64,000 nt of DNA, taken from contig JAFEVB010000014.1 of the NCBI GenBank assembly GCA_032629725.1, forward strand, positions 310,001 to 374,000, read 5' to 3'. The position numbers and the translations under genes were made by a program. Positions 10,846-21,459 of this stretch are shown one piece after another. The DNA comes from Gremmenia infestans. Its lineage: Eukaryota; Ascomycota; Leotiomycetes; Helotiales; Hamatocanthoscyphaceae. The notes beneath the pieces were generated by a model, which saw only the letters and a program-made list of their open reading frames with translations, was not told the origin of the DNA and did not search any database. The first letter of the stretch is position 1; each line of letters begins with the position of its first letter.

Positions 10846-13800
10846 TTAAGCACCACCGAAGACCAAAAGGCTTTGTATCTTGACTCCGCCAAAGCCCCGC
10901 TGGCGCAACAGTTCCCGACCACCATGAAAAGGGAACTCGGCCACGGCCACGACGCTGATATCCTCAGCACGGATGCCAGCTGCATGTAATAACTGTAGCA
11001 CCGCATAAAGCGTCTTCCCTGTGGCAAGCACATCGTCCACCACTACTACTGACGCACCTCTTCGGACCACATTCAGGTCCATCTCAATCCTCTCCTCTTT
11101 TGAATCGTTGGATACCGACGACGAGATATGCGACGGGGACTTGATGGCGGAAATGGTGGGTGGGGGAAGCTTGCCAGCTTCGCGAATCAGCGCCAAGGGC
11201 ACGTCGACCCGCGCGGCTAACGCCGATGCATAGACAAAGCCGCCGGCCTCGCAACAAACCAGTACATCGACTTTGGCCCAGTCACCGGTGAAGTGAGTTT
11301 GTAGCAGAGACGTGCACAGGGCCAGGCCACCCGGCTGCTGGGAAATGTCGAGCACGTGGCGGAACTCGATGCCCGGACATGGAAAGTCGGGTACCGAGCG
11401 CACCATATCGGCCAGTCGCTGCAGGTCCTCGTGCAAGAAGGGAAGCAGGTAGTGTTCGGCAAACCCTTTAGCCGCCTCGTTTCCGGTCGTGTCGTTGTTG
11501 AAGATGAAACTAGGGCGGCAGTCCAAGGCTGTCAAATTTGACTTGCCACTGTTGCTGTCCTTGTCATTGTTGTCGTTACCATCTTCACCATTGGCATCAC
11601 CGTCGTGGCACCCTCGGCGAACCTGCCGCAGCTCTTCACTAGCTTTGACCCGAATCTCGATTAGTCTGGTATCTGGCACCAAATGTGACAAGGCTGCGAC
11701 CGGCGCCTCGTCTCTCATCCCGGTGATTAGCAGCACGTCAACATCTACGGCGCTGTATACCACATGCAGAAAATGCTCCTCCGGCAGCCGAGGACGTTGT
11801 TGCACCTGGCCCTGAAAAAAGGTCGTCAATGCTGGTCGGTGTTGCTCCTTGTAGCCACGGTCTGAGAGCAGGCGGTTCAGGTCAGCACCAGTAGCCTCTG
11901 CGTATTCTTGTTTGGTCACATTGCTAATGCTGACTGCACGTGCCGTGAGGCTCTTGCGGGTGCATGTGGTAAACACGGAGACCCAAATGTCTGCGCAATA
12001 GTCTTTGCCGGCGCAGCTTTCGCCCGTAACAAGAATGATGAGCTTCTGTCTCCTCGGCGCTTTCGGGAGCGGGCAGGCGTAAGCCAGCACATTATGCGAG
12101 TCCGAGCTTTGTTTGAGACCGGCCAGGCGTGCCCCGTTTGATCCAAAAGCCTTAGCTGCTAGCGCGGCGTCTCTGGGGTCTGGTCCAAGATCGGCGCCAT
12201 AAGCTCCGCTACTCAAGGGCAACAAGTTCCCGGCAACATTATAAACCCACCGCACGGCAGCTCGAGCGGCTTCGGTTTGATCTTGTTCGCGCGGCCACAC
12301 ACCAGTTACCACGCAGGCAAAGTCCCAGTCTCGACAGCCGAAAGCTGTGGCATCCGGCGCCACGTCGCCAGCCGCTCCACCACCTTGCAGCAAATGGAGA
12401 TAGCACTGTGGTGAGGGACGAGTTTCAATGGCCGCCACCAAGATGTCGGCGATGTTCACTGCTCCTATGCCCTTTAAAAATAAACATCGCTTGAACGAGG
12501 AGGTCTTCCCGCCGCCATGCCCGCCGTGCATCCCGGACATGTACATCTCGGTCTCGAATAGACCGACGCCGTCTACGGTCTTGAAGGTGGCTTCCGGCCC
12601 CAAAATTGTACCTACCGGCATAAGCGTGGGAGTCTCAAAGGTCGTGGAAGATCCGAACATGGTCACACCAAGATGTAGCTGGTTATTGTCCCAGAACAAA
12701 TACGCGTCTGCAGAAAGGTTCCGGGGAAGCCTCCTGGCAACGAATTCATCGAAATCGCTGAGCTTGAGCCGCGCCTCAAGGTTGTCGATGAGCGGTATAA
12801 TCCAGTTTCGAATCGAATATTTTGGAGCCGCATAAGCTTTGAAAGTAACGCTGATCACGATGCCAAAGTTGGTTCCGGCGCCCTTCATCCCCCACAACAG
12901 ATCGGTCTCGTTTTTCAGGCTCACGGCGTCGGCCGGCCGGTGCTGGCTTGGTACATGGCCGATGCAGAGGACCTTGCTAGAGTCGACGCTGACCATCACG
13001 GCACCGACGATGGAGTCGCACGCGAGCCCGTGTAGCCTAGCCAGGTGCCCGATGCCGCCTTGTAGCCACAACCCCGCGCCTACGCTTGGGCGGGCCCCTA
13101 AAGGCACTGTCAAGCCCACTTCCATGGTCTTGCGGACGATATCCCCTGTCTTGCACCCAGCCTCGGCGACGACCAAGGAACCGGAATCGGAATGGGAACC
13201 GGATTTCCCTTCATCCTCCCCGGCCGTGAGAATATGTACTTGGTCAAAGGCACTCATGTCGACCGAGACGACGTTGGGCCAGAGACAGTGGCCGCTGTGA
13301 CCCCCACCAACTACGGTCAACCTCACCCCGTTCTTCAGAGCCCACTGAACGCACTGCTGAATGTGTCGGACCTCTGTCGGCCTAACAATCGAGGCGGGAC
13401 GGTGGAGGCGAGCCTCCCGACTTTTAACCGTCATGCCCCCCTCCACCAATGGCACCTGCGCTGTCAGCTCCGGCAACGTAGTCGCATGTTGGGTAAAGGC
13501 TACCATAATATTGGGCGAGCTGAACAAGAGATGGTCTGGGTCGGTTTCCTCACGATGGCCCAAAGCGCGGCACACCTTACGCCACTCGACTCGGATACGC
13601 TTGTCCACTTCTACATCCTGCGTAACAAACCCCGCGACGAATGGAGCAAAACAGTCCAGGACCTTGTCGTCATTTGCTACACGAATGACTCCCGTGGGGA
13701 AAGAAGCTGTCTGATGGCATATTAAGCCGTCGAGGTGCAGAGTCCCGTCTCGATGGAAAACCACCACCATTCCGCCTTCTGGGCGCTCAACAAGCATTTC

Positions 13801-14340
13801 CAGCGCCCTTCCGATGAATTTGTGTTTAGGCTTCATGCCATACATACTATGGCAGAATAGGATGAAGTCGAATTTTTCGTCGTCATCACTCATACCGCTA
13901 GTACCGCTCTCTGTGTTGCTGTCCAGAACGAATGAAATTCCATGGATGTTGGGCGGGCTTTCCAGACAGGGCAGTGGGGACTCTGTCTCTGAGACAGAGC
14001 AAAGCCGTTCTTCTAACCTTGTTGCAAACGTGCCATTAGGCTCATACGCAGTGTATCTCCTGACCTTCCGTCTCAGATGATGGGGTAGATACTCAAATAC
14101 GCTCTTCGGGCCAGGTCCAATTTCTAGCACCGAGACATGGATCGGCGAGTTGAAGAGAGGGGCTAGCAGCTGAGATAGCTGAGGGATAATGAAGTCTTGG
14201 TAAGTCAACCACCCTGAGCCCTGCACCAAGATGTCGAAGCCAGCGCTGTACTGTGAGTCGGACAACGACTGTTTCGAGGATGACGCTGTTGCTATGGCAT
14301 TCTGCCTAAGGGCCAATTTTAGGGAATCGAGAGTAGCCAT
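10846..14340 (-). CDS. Four-domain fusion: methyltransferase, FAD oxidase, kinase, phosphoribosyltransferase
   Basis: An intronless 1164-residue chain. (1) Residues 1-290: class I SAM methyltransferase-like, motif I VLEIGPGPKS at 71-80 and FDFILFCHSMYGM at 157-169. (2) About 310-760: FAD-linked oxidase of the berberine-bridge type, with VVGGGHSGHC at 343-352 (H348 likely the flavin-linking His), GMKGAGTNFGIV at 484-495 and a C-terminal YG...NGARLAGLKQ...NVL element at 714-752. The site where bicovalent members have Cys reads GARPSVG (415-421). (3) About 765-970: P-loop kinase resembling animal-type phosphomevalonate kinase, with Walker A GESCAGKD at 773-780 and KQEYAEATGADLNRLL, followed by an acidic, Asn-rich insert. 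(4) 971-1164: adenine-phosphoribosyltransferase-like, with PDFPCPGIEFR at 984-994 and PRPP loop VVDDVLATGKT at 1100-1110. The chain is open throughout, so all four domains appear translated together. The reaction is unknown; a nucleoside-type metabolite or salvage route is a guess. Confidence 0.85.
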   Translation of the reverse strand: MATLDSLKLALRQNAIATASSSKQSLSDSQYSAGFDILVQGSGWLTYQDFIIPQLSQLLAPLFNSPIHVSVLEIGPGPKSVFEYLPHHLRRKVRRYTAYEPNGTFATRLEERLCSVSETESPLPCLESPPNIHGISFVLDSNTESGTSGMSDDDEKFDFILFCHSMYGMKPKHKFIGRALEMLVERPEGGMVVVFHRDGTLHLDGLICHQTASFPTGVIRVANDDKVLDCFAPFVAGFVTQDVEVDKRIRVEWRKVCRALGHREETDPDHLLFSSPNIMVAFTQHATTLPELTAQVPLVEGGMTVKSREARLHRPASIVRPTEVRHIQQCVQWALKNGVRLTVVGGGHSGHCLWPNVVSVDMSAFDQVHILTAGEDEGKSGSHSDSGSLVVAEAGCKTGDIVRKTMEVGLTVPLGARPSVGAGLWLQGGIGHLARLHGLACDSIVGAVMVSVDSSKVLCIGHVPSQHRPADAVSLKNETDLLWGMKGAGTNFGIVISVTFKAYAAPKYSIRNWIIPLIDNLEARLKLSDFDEFVARRLPRNLSADAYLFWDNNQLHLGVTMFGSSTTFETPTLMPVGTILGPEATFKTVDGVGLFETEMYMSGMHGGHGGGKTSSFKRCLFLKGIGAVNIADILVAAIETRPSPQCYLHLLQGGGAAGDVAPDATAFGCRDWDFACVVTGVWPREQDQTEAARAAVRWVYNVAGNLLPLSSGAYGADLGPDPRDAALAAKAFGSNGARLAGLKQSSDSHNVLAYACPLPKAPRRQKLIILVTGESCAGKDYCADIWVSVFTTCTRKSLTARAVSISNVTKQEYAEATGADLNRLLSDRGYKEQHRPALTTFFQGQVQQRPRLPEEHFLHVVYSAVDVDVLLITGMRDEAPVAALSHLVPDTRLIEIRVKASEELRQVRRGCHDGDANGEDGNDNNDKDSNSGKSNLTALDCRPSFIFNNDTTGNEAAKGFAEHYLLPFLHEDLQRLADMVRSVPDFPCPGIEFRHVLDISQQPGGLALCTSLLQTHFTGDWAKVDVLVCCEAGGFVYASALAARVDVPLALIREAGKLPPPTISAIKSPSHISSSVSNDSKEERIEMDLNVVRRGASVVVVDDVLATGKTLYAVLQLLHAAGIRAEDISVVAVAEFPFHGGRELLRQRGFGGVKIQSLLVFGGA

Positions 14341-16139
14341 GTCAGCTTGACACGAGTGCGTGCGTATCTCGCACTAATAGGGGATGGTGACAATGGTTGA
14401 AAGGGGACTCATACCAATGTACAGTGTACGTTGTGAGAAGAGTCAGAACTTCGTTATGAAGGAACCTCATTCTCTACTACGCGTTTGTCGGGCGCCGTTT
14501 GTTGTCACTGCAGGTGAGGTTACACAACGCTCCCCGTGACTTTCAATCAAGAGGAAGGTGAAGGTTACTATACCCAAAGAGCATGCGTACTGTCTATCCT
14601 AGAATGATAATTCCTATTAAGCTTTCTATTACAATAAGTTCTGCAATAGGTTTATACTTAAAGCATTCTAACTATAAGTTTCATTCTCGACTTCGATAAA
14701 ATATATATCCGTCATCAGGTGACATTGCCTATTGTTGCACCCCCTCTGCAGCCGCAGATTCTTAATAGCGAGAAGCAAATATTGCCTAGATTATTATTTC
14801 TCTATCCATTACTGTTCGATAGGGGTACGTTTTAGGTAATTAGGAGATATATAAGTGCTTTCTCTAAAGATGTGATATTAGCATAGCATATTGCATTTGT
14901 GAACAAAAAAATCATTTCAGCCAGGTCTATATGATTAGCTCTGAATTGTAAAATAAAAATTTACTAGAGATAATCTCAGACCAGCTTCTACTACTTGCGT
15001 TGATAGTAAGAGATAGAGTTTGAGCCTAGCCTTGAAATCCTACTTACTAGCAGAACGGCTTCCATTCAGCAAAAGTCTAAAGTCGAACTTAAAATCAACG
15101 AGAAAATTCTGATGTCGTATATGAAGCACTTGATAATTATAACCATGGTACGTTATGCTAAGGATACTATAATCTTAACTTAGACCCCAGCTGCAAACCA
15201 GCGGATGGCTATTTCCAGTGTACTATATCTTCTGGCAAGTTCTACGTGTTTAAGACATTAATCTTTTATAAAACTTCCATCCATTGAGGTTTAATCTCGA
15301 AGAGTTGAAGACACTCCGACCGACTTCAAAAGCCCGCGCGTTTGCAGCCCAGACTTCAATTTTGCAGCTGCACACTTGCTTCGAGAACTAGTGTCAACGA
15401 ACCATCAGTCGATATAGAGTTAATTTAAATAAAATAATAAAGTTCCCTGGTAGTTTGATACGTATAATGCAACTTTCCCCGTTAGGCAATAGTCTTGTCC
15501 TAATTATTAGCCTCCTTTTGATCACATCCCAAACCCCAACTTCTTAGTTGAAATCGAAATCCTTACAAACCAGTAACTTTGTACAAATAGAAAGCAATCA
15601 TTCAAAAGAGATCTAATATTCCTACCGTCTACAATTCACATCAATTAGACGGTTCTGGTGTGAAGAAAGCATAATAACATCCACTTATTGACTTCTAACT
15701 ATAAACGACTTTAACGCACACACACTTTGCTACAGGTATTCAATAGACCATGTAAAGACAGCCAAGTTACGGATAAGGCTCAGTGCGAGTCGAGTTCAGG
15801 CACATAGAAAGCCTCCAGTCATCCCGGAATCTTATCCTCCCTCGATAACAACCTCAGGGTATACTTCCCTCTTCACACATATCTTGGAATACAGACTAAT
15901 GATAACAGGCCTTGGCCTGATACTATTTCGAGAAGACATTGGACACTTGCCTAGGTGCCACTTAATCACATCTCGGTTGGCGAATATTCTCTAACCTGCG
16001 CTGCCTACTAGGCTGCCGCCAGCCTAGCCCCGCAAGGACAAGGATTATCTATCTACTTCATTCATATTTATCCTACGACAACCTTCCTTCACCACCCCAA
16101 TTCTATCTATTCATTTATTCTATCCAACTATCCTCGAAC
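14341..16139. other. A+T-rich gene-free stretch
   Basis: 1.8 kb visibly richer in A+T and TpA than its neighbours, especially 14560-15480, with no coding frame above background. It separates the fusion gene from the RBR ligase, which point away from each other. The last 100 bases are CT-rich leader of the ligase gene. The composition would suit an old mutated repeat, but no repeat unit can be recognised. Confidence 0.5.
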
Positions 16140-17907
16140 ATGGCGTCCAACGACGGTAGAAAACTCACGGTCTTCGGCCTGGGTTTCCGCGAACACCACG
16201 GCTTACGCATGCAGCAAATGCTACGAGAATTCCAGAAACTGCCAGCGAACCCAAGTGATCGTACCGCACTGTTTACGGGTCTGTTTGCGCTAGCTAGAGA
16301 TATGACGGATGAGCAGATTCGGGATATTCAACCGTGGTTGCAGAATGGGGGGGAGTTTCCGAAAGACGCGTTGCCAGCTGCAGCTGCTCCTGGCGTGACA
16401 TTGAGTATGGGTGTGCACTCACTTGACCAGGATGAAGATGGGGATAAGAATGAAGGAGATTTGCCCGAGTATGATCCCGACGCTTTTGTGAATGGGGAGG
16501 GGCCAGGTAAAGATGAGGAAGATGAGGAAGATGAGCTTGATGATACTAATGAGGGCGATGAACGTATGGATATGGATGATGAAGTGCAAGAGGATATTGC
16601 TCAAAATTTGAGTGCGAGACTTGTGGCTCGTGATAGACCACGAAGACACTCAGTTGGCGCCGATGGCGAAGCAGCTAGATTGCCTGCAGACCTTTGGAAT
16701 GGTCCACTTCCACACGCGTTGCAAGTTCCAGGACGTCGAGCGCGCGTTATCGACTTTCGGATTCATCAATCTCCTCTATCAGACATACCATTTGCTCCGA
16801 CTTCACCCTCGAGTCTCGAGCAGCAGGCATCCGGTTCTTCTGCTCCTTATCCTTCTCAAACTAGAGATCCAAATTCAACAGATATCGAGTGTGGAATCTG
16901 CGCAGAGTTCTTTCCACCCTCCACATTCCCCGCTTCGTCAAACATCACCGAAAAGTGCGAACACAATCAAGAGATGATGGCCTGTTTGGATTGCATCCGC
17001 CGAGATATTCAGACTACTCTTGATGAAGGTATGCTGCACCTTCTCCACTGCCCTTTCTGTCATGAAATCCTCTCTTATGAGGAGATGAAGAAATATGCAA
17101 GTCCGGAAGCCTTCACTCGGTAAGTTATTTTGAGTTCCCGTTACCGTATTTGCAGATCATGCTAATGCAGCGCTTAGGTACGAGTATCTGGTAATGAAGG
17201 AATTCCCGGACGTTGTCATGTGTCTAGGCCGCAACTGCGACAAAGGGCAAAGCCACACGGACCCCAACCCAATGATGATATGCAACTGCTGCGGGTTCAA
17301 GACCTGCACAGCGCACAAGCTACCATGGCACTCGGGCCAGACCTGCGACGAGTTCGACATGGACGAGTCGCAGCTAGACCGCCTAGAGCGGGAAAAAGCC
17401 ACGGCCAAACTCCTCGCGAAAGAGCAATCCAAGATCTGCCCGGACTGCCAGCAGGGCGTCACCAAGGAGGAAGGTTGCGACCACATGATGTGTCGGTGCG
17501 GAAACTCGTGGTGCTTCGAATGTGTGGCATCATGGGATAACATCATGCGGATCGGAGGCACGGCACATGCAACGACCTGCGAGTACCACCCGGACCGGAA
17601 GCAGATGAGCCGTAGCGAGGTCGATGCGAGACAGACCCAAATAATGGAACTGGTACACGGAGGACGGACCAGTGATGCGCTGGTGCAAAACCGATTCGCG
17701 CGGAATGAAAGGGTCAAGGCGGAGGTCCGACCATTGGCCGCCCTGGCTGCAGAGCGCAGACAGAGAGAGGCTGAGAAAGTGTTGAAGCAGAAAAGGGCTG
17801 GGGAGGCGAAGAGGAAGGCTGAGGCGAGGGAGGCTGGAACGCTGTCTTCCTGGAACGAGCCACCGAAGATGAAACCAAAGTTGCTTCCTCCGTGGGAGGA
17901 GAAATAG
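16140..17907 (+). CDS. RBR-type E3 ubiquitin ligase (RING-IBR-RING)
   Basis: Two exons (16140-17119, 17178-17907) give 569 residues. An acidic low-complexity stretch lies at about 97-152. RING1 begins CGICAEFF at 251 and ends CPFCHE at about 309. The IBR zinc cluster covers about 340-383 (CLGRNCDKG, MICNCCGFKTC). RING2 is CPDC at 414-417, then EEGCDHMMC, where C427 matches the catalytic Cys that carries ubiquitin as a thioester in this class, then CGNSWCFEC to 442. The C-terminus (about 495-545) is a charged coiled coil rich in Glu, Lys and Ala. All zinc ligands expected for an active ligase appear present. Fungal relatives with an acidic N-terminus are poorly studied; the substrate is unknown. 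Confidence 0.9.
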
Positions 17908-18470
17908 TTTGTGCGATACCCAGGAAGTGTTTTGAGCTTTCGAATATGTAGTTACTCCTGAACTTTATGTCACACTATCAAGCGGCAGTTTTGGCGAAGA
18001 ATTTTGAACTTGAATTTAGCAGTCACATCATTGCTGTACTGCTATCTAGTTAGCGATATTATCCCCAATAGAAATACTATCAATACGGAAATACATGAGG
18101 ACTTACTTAGATGAACTTGAACATCGCGAATGAGAAATTTGCCTCACTCGCTCAGGTTTTAAGCGGATCCTTATCCAAACAGTGGTAATACAGCTATGTA
18201 ATGGGACGATCAGTACAAGACATTCTACACGTAGCCCCCTCCCCAAAAAAAATACACTTGGCTTTGCAGCCTTCCAAATCTAAATCACCTATACACCCAT
18301 TCCTAATACATCCGAAAACCGCGCCCACCACCGTACGAATGCTGAGCCTTCTCGGCTTTAGAATCTTGGTGATATCATATTCGCTTCCACCAGCATGATT
18401 AAGCTTAAAGTCCTTCCACTGTTCCACATGTTAGTGCCGTCGTTCTGTGCATGGACCATATAAACAAAAC
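17908..18470. other. Intergenic between convergent genes
   Basis: Holds the 3' ends of the ligase gene and of the interrupted gene beginning on the opposite strand at 19501. A minus-strand frame at 18194-18427 (W-K-D-F-K-L-N-H near its start) sits just beyond a possible GTGAGT donor at the end of that gene, but the phases do not join, so I do not count it as an exon. Confidence 0.4.
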
Positions 18471-19501
18471 TCACTTCCTACTTCCAATCTTCCTCCCAGG
18501 ATTCTCCCTCAGTTTCTGGATAGCCTTGGCATCGGCCCCTTCAGCTGCTTCTGCTTCCTCTCTACAAGTTCCAGGGCCAAGTCCGTCGATTGCGAAGAAC
18601 GTCATGTCCTTGGCTGTCATATTGAGAAAGGAGATCAGGAGAGAGGTGATGATCTCCGCGTTGAAGCGCAGGGCGTGTTGATTAGGTTGTGCTCGGCGAG
18701 CATTTCAATGGCGGCGATTTGCATGGGGACGAACATGGAGAAGACTTCTTTGACGGCTGTGCTGTCGTCGTTCACTAGAGGAGTACTAATAGGACATGTT
18801 TGTTGGAACGGGTGGATTGTGTACTCATGAGTGGGTGGAGGTCACCAACTTGAAGCCAGGTTACGAGACCTTCGACAATGGCCCATTTCTTAAATGGTGA
18901 GACGTCCTTCTTGAAGAGAACTTTATTGAATTCGATCAACTGGCAACAAAACCATTAAACCCCGTTTAACATTCCGAGAGGAAGGTACCTACCGAATTCT
19001 CCAACATCTCAGTAACACCATAGCCATTCCAGTCATTGGAGATATATATCTGTCCTGGTCCCCGATCATATGTTGCCTGCATCATCTTCCCGAAACATTC
19101 GAATCCATCTGCCGAGATGGGATAGCCTTTATCTGTGACTTTGGAAGGTACGTTATTTTCAATTTCTTGGTGTTCCTTTGCGGCAGCAGCCTTGACTACT
19201 CTTCGCTCGGCCGGGGTTTGTTCCTCTTCCTCTTCATTGTCCTCCCCTTTGCCCCACATCACATAACGTAACTCTGAGGCAGGTTGGTCAAGCTATGTAA
19301 AGCGTTCATCAGTCCTATACTCTTGGAGATCAAGGACTATTAATTAGCCTACACTGTTCTCATCAATTACTTGAACTTCTTGGCAGCAGAGGAAGCCATT
19401 TTGTTGGATGCTTTCTTTCCAGTAGTGGGCTTCTTTGCAGGCTGAGTGTTCACGTCTGCTTCCGCAAGAGGGGCTTTTCGCTTCTGGCCTTGAGCTGACA
19501 T
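18471..19501 (-). pseudogene. Conserved-looking fungal gene with two frame breaks
   Basis: Pieces on the minus strand: a basic start MSAQGQKRKAPLAEADV...KKFK (19501 to about 19376); LRYVMWGKGEDNEEEEEQTP to ISNDWNGYGVTEMLENS (18993-19292); LIEFNKVLFKKDVSPFKKWA (18825-18939); and STAVKEVFSMFVPMQIAAIEMLAEHNLIN, then LRFNAEIITSLLISFLNMTAKD...REN (18471-18774). Exons 2-3 and 3-4 join in phase. The first junction does not: the donor AA|GTAATT is phase 2 and the acceptor at 19293 needs phase 0. Within the last exon the frame must shift by one base near 18671-18685 for the sensible sequence to continue. The family is not recognised. Either it is a recently broken gene or the assembly carries single-base errors. 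Confidence 0.5.
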
Positions 19502-20289
19502 TTTTGTACCTATATTATGGGGTAGAGATGAAGTTAGACAATGTTGTTAATGAGTTGGTTTGGAGATTTATAACTTTAACTTGTTTACTTCGTAGAGGCG
19601 ACGCGTCAAAGTTTTGGGAGTCGCGTTGGTCATGTGATTGATATACTGTATTCATGACCGATTCTACTCCAAAAAAAGGTTGAATGGAGTTTATTTTATG
19701 CTGAACTATCGTAATACTAATAGATTTATTTTAAACAAAAAGAATTGAGTGTGTGTACTTCTCAAGTCGCCTGGGCTGCTTGATTGAGTTTAGGTGCTCT
19801 GAACTATCGTCACGAGACTTGGAAAGAAAAGGGGTTCTAAGGTGAATCCCGTGATATGATACTTTGAGCGCCTTGCCGAGCTAGTCTACAATATATCTTC
19901 CATCAAAAACTACCATCTTCTCTTCTCTATAACTTGGTTTATTTACAGGAGATGGTAAGACATCGGATACTATTTGTTCAACATAGCTACAAGGCTGGGT
20001 GTCAATGCCGGCCGAAAGAATACTTTTGGATATCTGAGGTCTATTGGTGTTGGCTTTTCCCCCCTCCTTCTTTCTCTGCATATTTTCGTTTTAACAACTT
20101 GATTCCTAAGATTTCTTTCTCCACTTTTAATCCCTCTTTAGATTCAACGAATGGGAGTTTGGGGATTAAATTGACCCTTTGACAAAAAAGCTATTTTACA
20201 TGAAAGTATGCTGAAGGAAGGAAGGTTTCACCAAGTAAGTCACCAGCCACAGCATCAATACCCTCGATCCCAGCCATCCATTCCGCTCG
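19502..20289. other. Intergenic, no gene seen
   Basis: A+T-rich flank between the interrupted gene and the RNase H relic. Short open frames here have no recognisable content. Confidence 0.4.
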
Positions 20290-21167
20290 TGGTTGCTCTA
20301 CTCCCGCCAGAGTCCAACACCTGTTCATCCCGTTTCCATCCATCTCCGGCACACCCACTCAATTCTCGCACGCCAATATGGTGTATACCATGGAAATCCA
20401 AGTCGACGACGGTTGCAGAGGAAACGGGCAACCGGGATCCATAGCTGCTGCCACCGCTGTCTTCACGATGAAGTAGAGACGAACGCAGACATGGACTAAA
20501 CGCCAACCCTCCTATCCCATGCCCACGAACCAGAGAGCCGAGATAACCGCTATCATCCTTGCGCTAGAACAGGCTCTCGAACGAAACCAGGAGCTGGATT
20601 CCAATCCTTGGTAAGTGATTGAATTACGGTAAAGTAAAGTAAAGCAAACCGGGTGTGAATTACCGATTCCATCCAACTTACTGGCCTAAAAGTTGGTTTC
20701 TGGCACAGAAAGATAGATAAATACCTCCTAGATAGATGCTCTTGCCACGTGCGTGTGTACAGCAGGACGCCGCAACGCAACGCGAATAGCTACCATCTCG
20801 TGTAGAAATCTGCTCCCAGTACTGCAAGCATTGATTGATTGATTGCGATCTCGCACTCACCAGCTGCCCACGCATCCACCTAGGTTAGACGTGACCATCT
20901 ACCATCTACTCGGACTCCCGATGCGCCATGGGCTGGGCTGCATGACGGACTGGTAGTACAAATGGCGGCGCAACGGTGCGGGTGGCTCAACGCCGCAGGC
21001 TGGCAAGTAGCGGACCGCCATCTGATCTGATCGACGAGGCTGATGAGCTGAACTCGCGCTTGAGGGCCGAGGGCCACGTGATATATGTCTGGATTCCGCG
21101 TGCGAAGAACCGGGATGTTTTGGATGGCATGAGCCGGGGTGAGGGAGAAATGGATTGGTGGGCTTGA
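20290..21167 (+). pseudogene. RNase H-like pseudogene with tandem-duplication frameshifts
   Basis: Remnant of a cellular RNase H-like protein. Recognisable parts: VDDGCRGNGQPGSIAAA (first catalytic Asp, about 20402-20450), TNQRAEITAIILALEQALER (catalytic Glu, about 20527-20586), then after a 273-base intron-like gap (20611-20883) DVTIY, YSDSRCAMG (third acidic residue), CMTDW-YKWRRNG, and GHVIYVWIPRAKNRD (21070-21110). Breaks: in-frame TAG at 20474-20476; a tandem copy of CATCTAC at 20896-20909; a tandem copy of GGGCT at 20930-20939; TAG at 20954-20956; and a frame change near 21010. The 7- and 5-base duplications together add 12 bases, so they cancel in frame. No transposon end was seen around it. 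Confidence 0.72.
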
Positions 21168-21459
21168 GTTAGTTGAGTTGAGTTGAGTTGAATTGAGTGG
21201 ATTGAGAACTTGAATTGACCTTGAGTACGGTCACTCGCTGTTATTCATTCCGCGCTCGCTTAGGAAAGGGGGTGATGTACAGCACTTGTGAACCTCGTAG
21301 GACAAAGAGTTTGCGTAAGGCCATGCATGCGTAGTCGAAATGGCTTTTGATCTAGACTTTCTATATATGCGCTGAATAAATGAGAGCTTTTGAGCCGACA
21401 CATAGAAAGCAAGCAAGCAGCAGATTCTCAAATATAGGTTTGTTGACCAGATCCACCAT
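21168..21459. repeat. GAGTT pentanucleotide tract and 3' flank of SRP72
   Basis: Directly after the RNase H relic lies a GAGTT/GAATT tandem tract at about 21168-21200. The rest is the 3' flank of the SRP72 gene on the minus strand. No coding frame is recognised. Confidence 0.6.

Noticed and set aside
13192..13725. 177-codon frame on the + strand opposite the fusion gene
   Set aside because: It lies inside the well-supported minus-strand FAD-oxidase region, has no domain and follows the codon pattern of the opposite strand.
18194..18427. Possible extra last exon of the interrupted gene
   Set aside because: A GTGAGT donor and ACAG acceptor exist, but the joined phase gives a stop; the frame that reads well does not connect.
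20290..21167. Retrotransposon RNase H
   Set aside because: No reverse transcriptase, integrase or terminal repeats around it; the block pattern matches a cellular RNase H-like protein.
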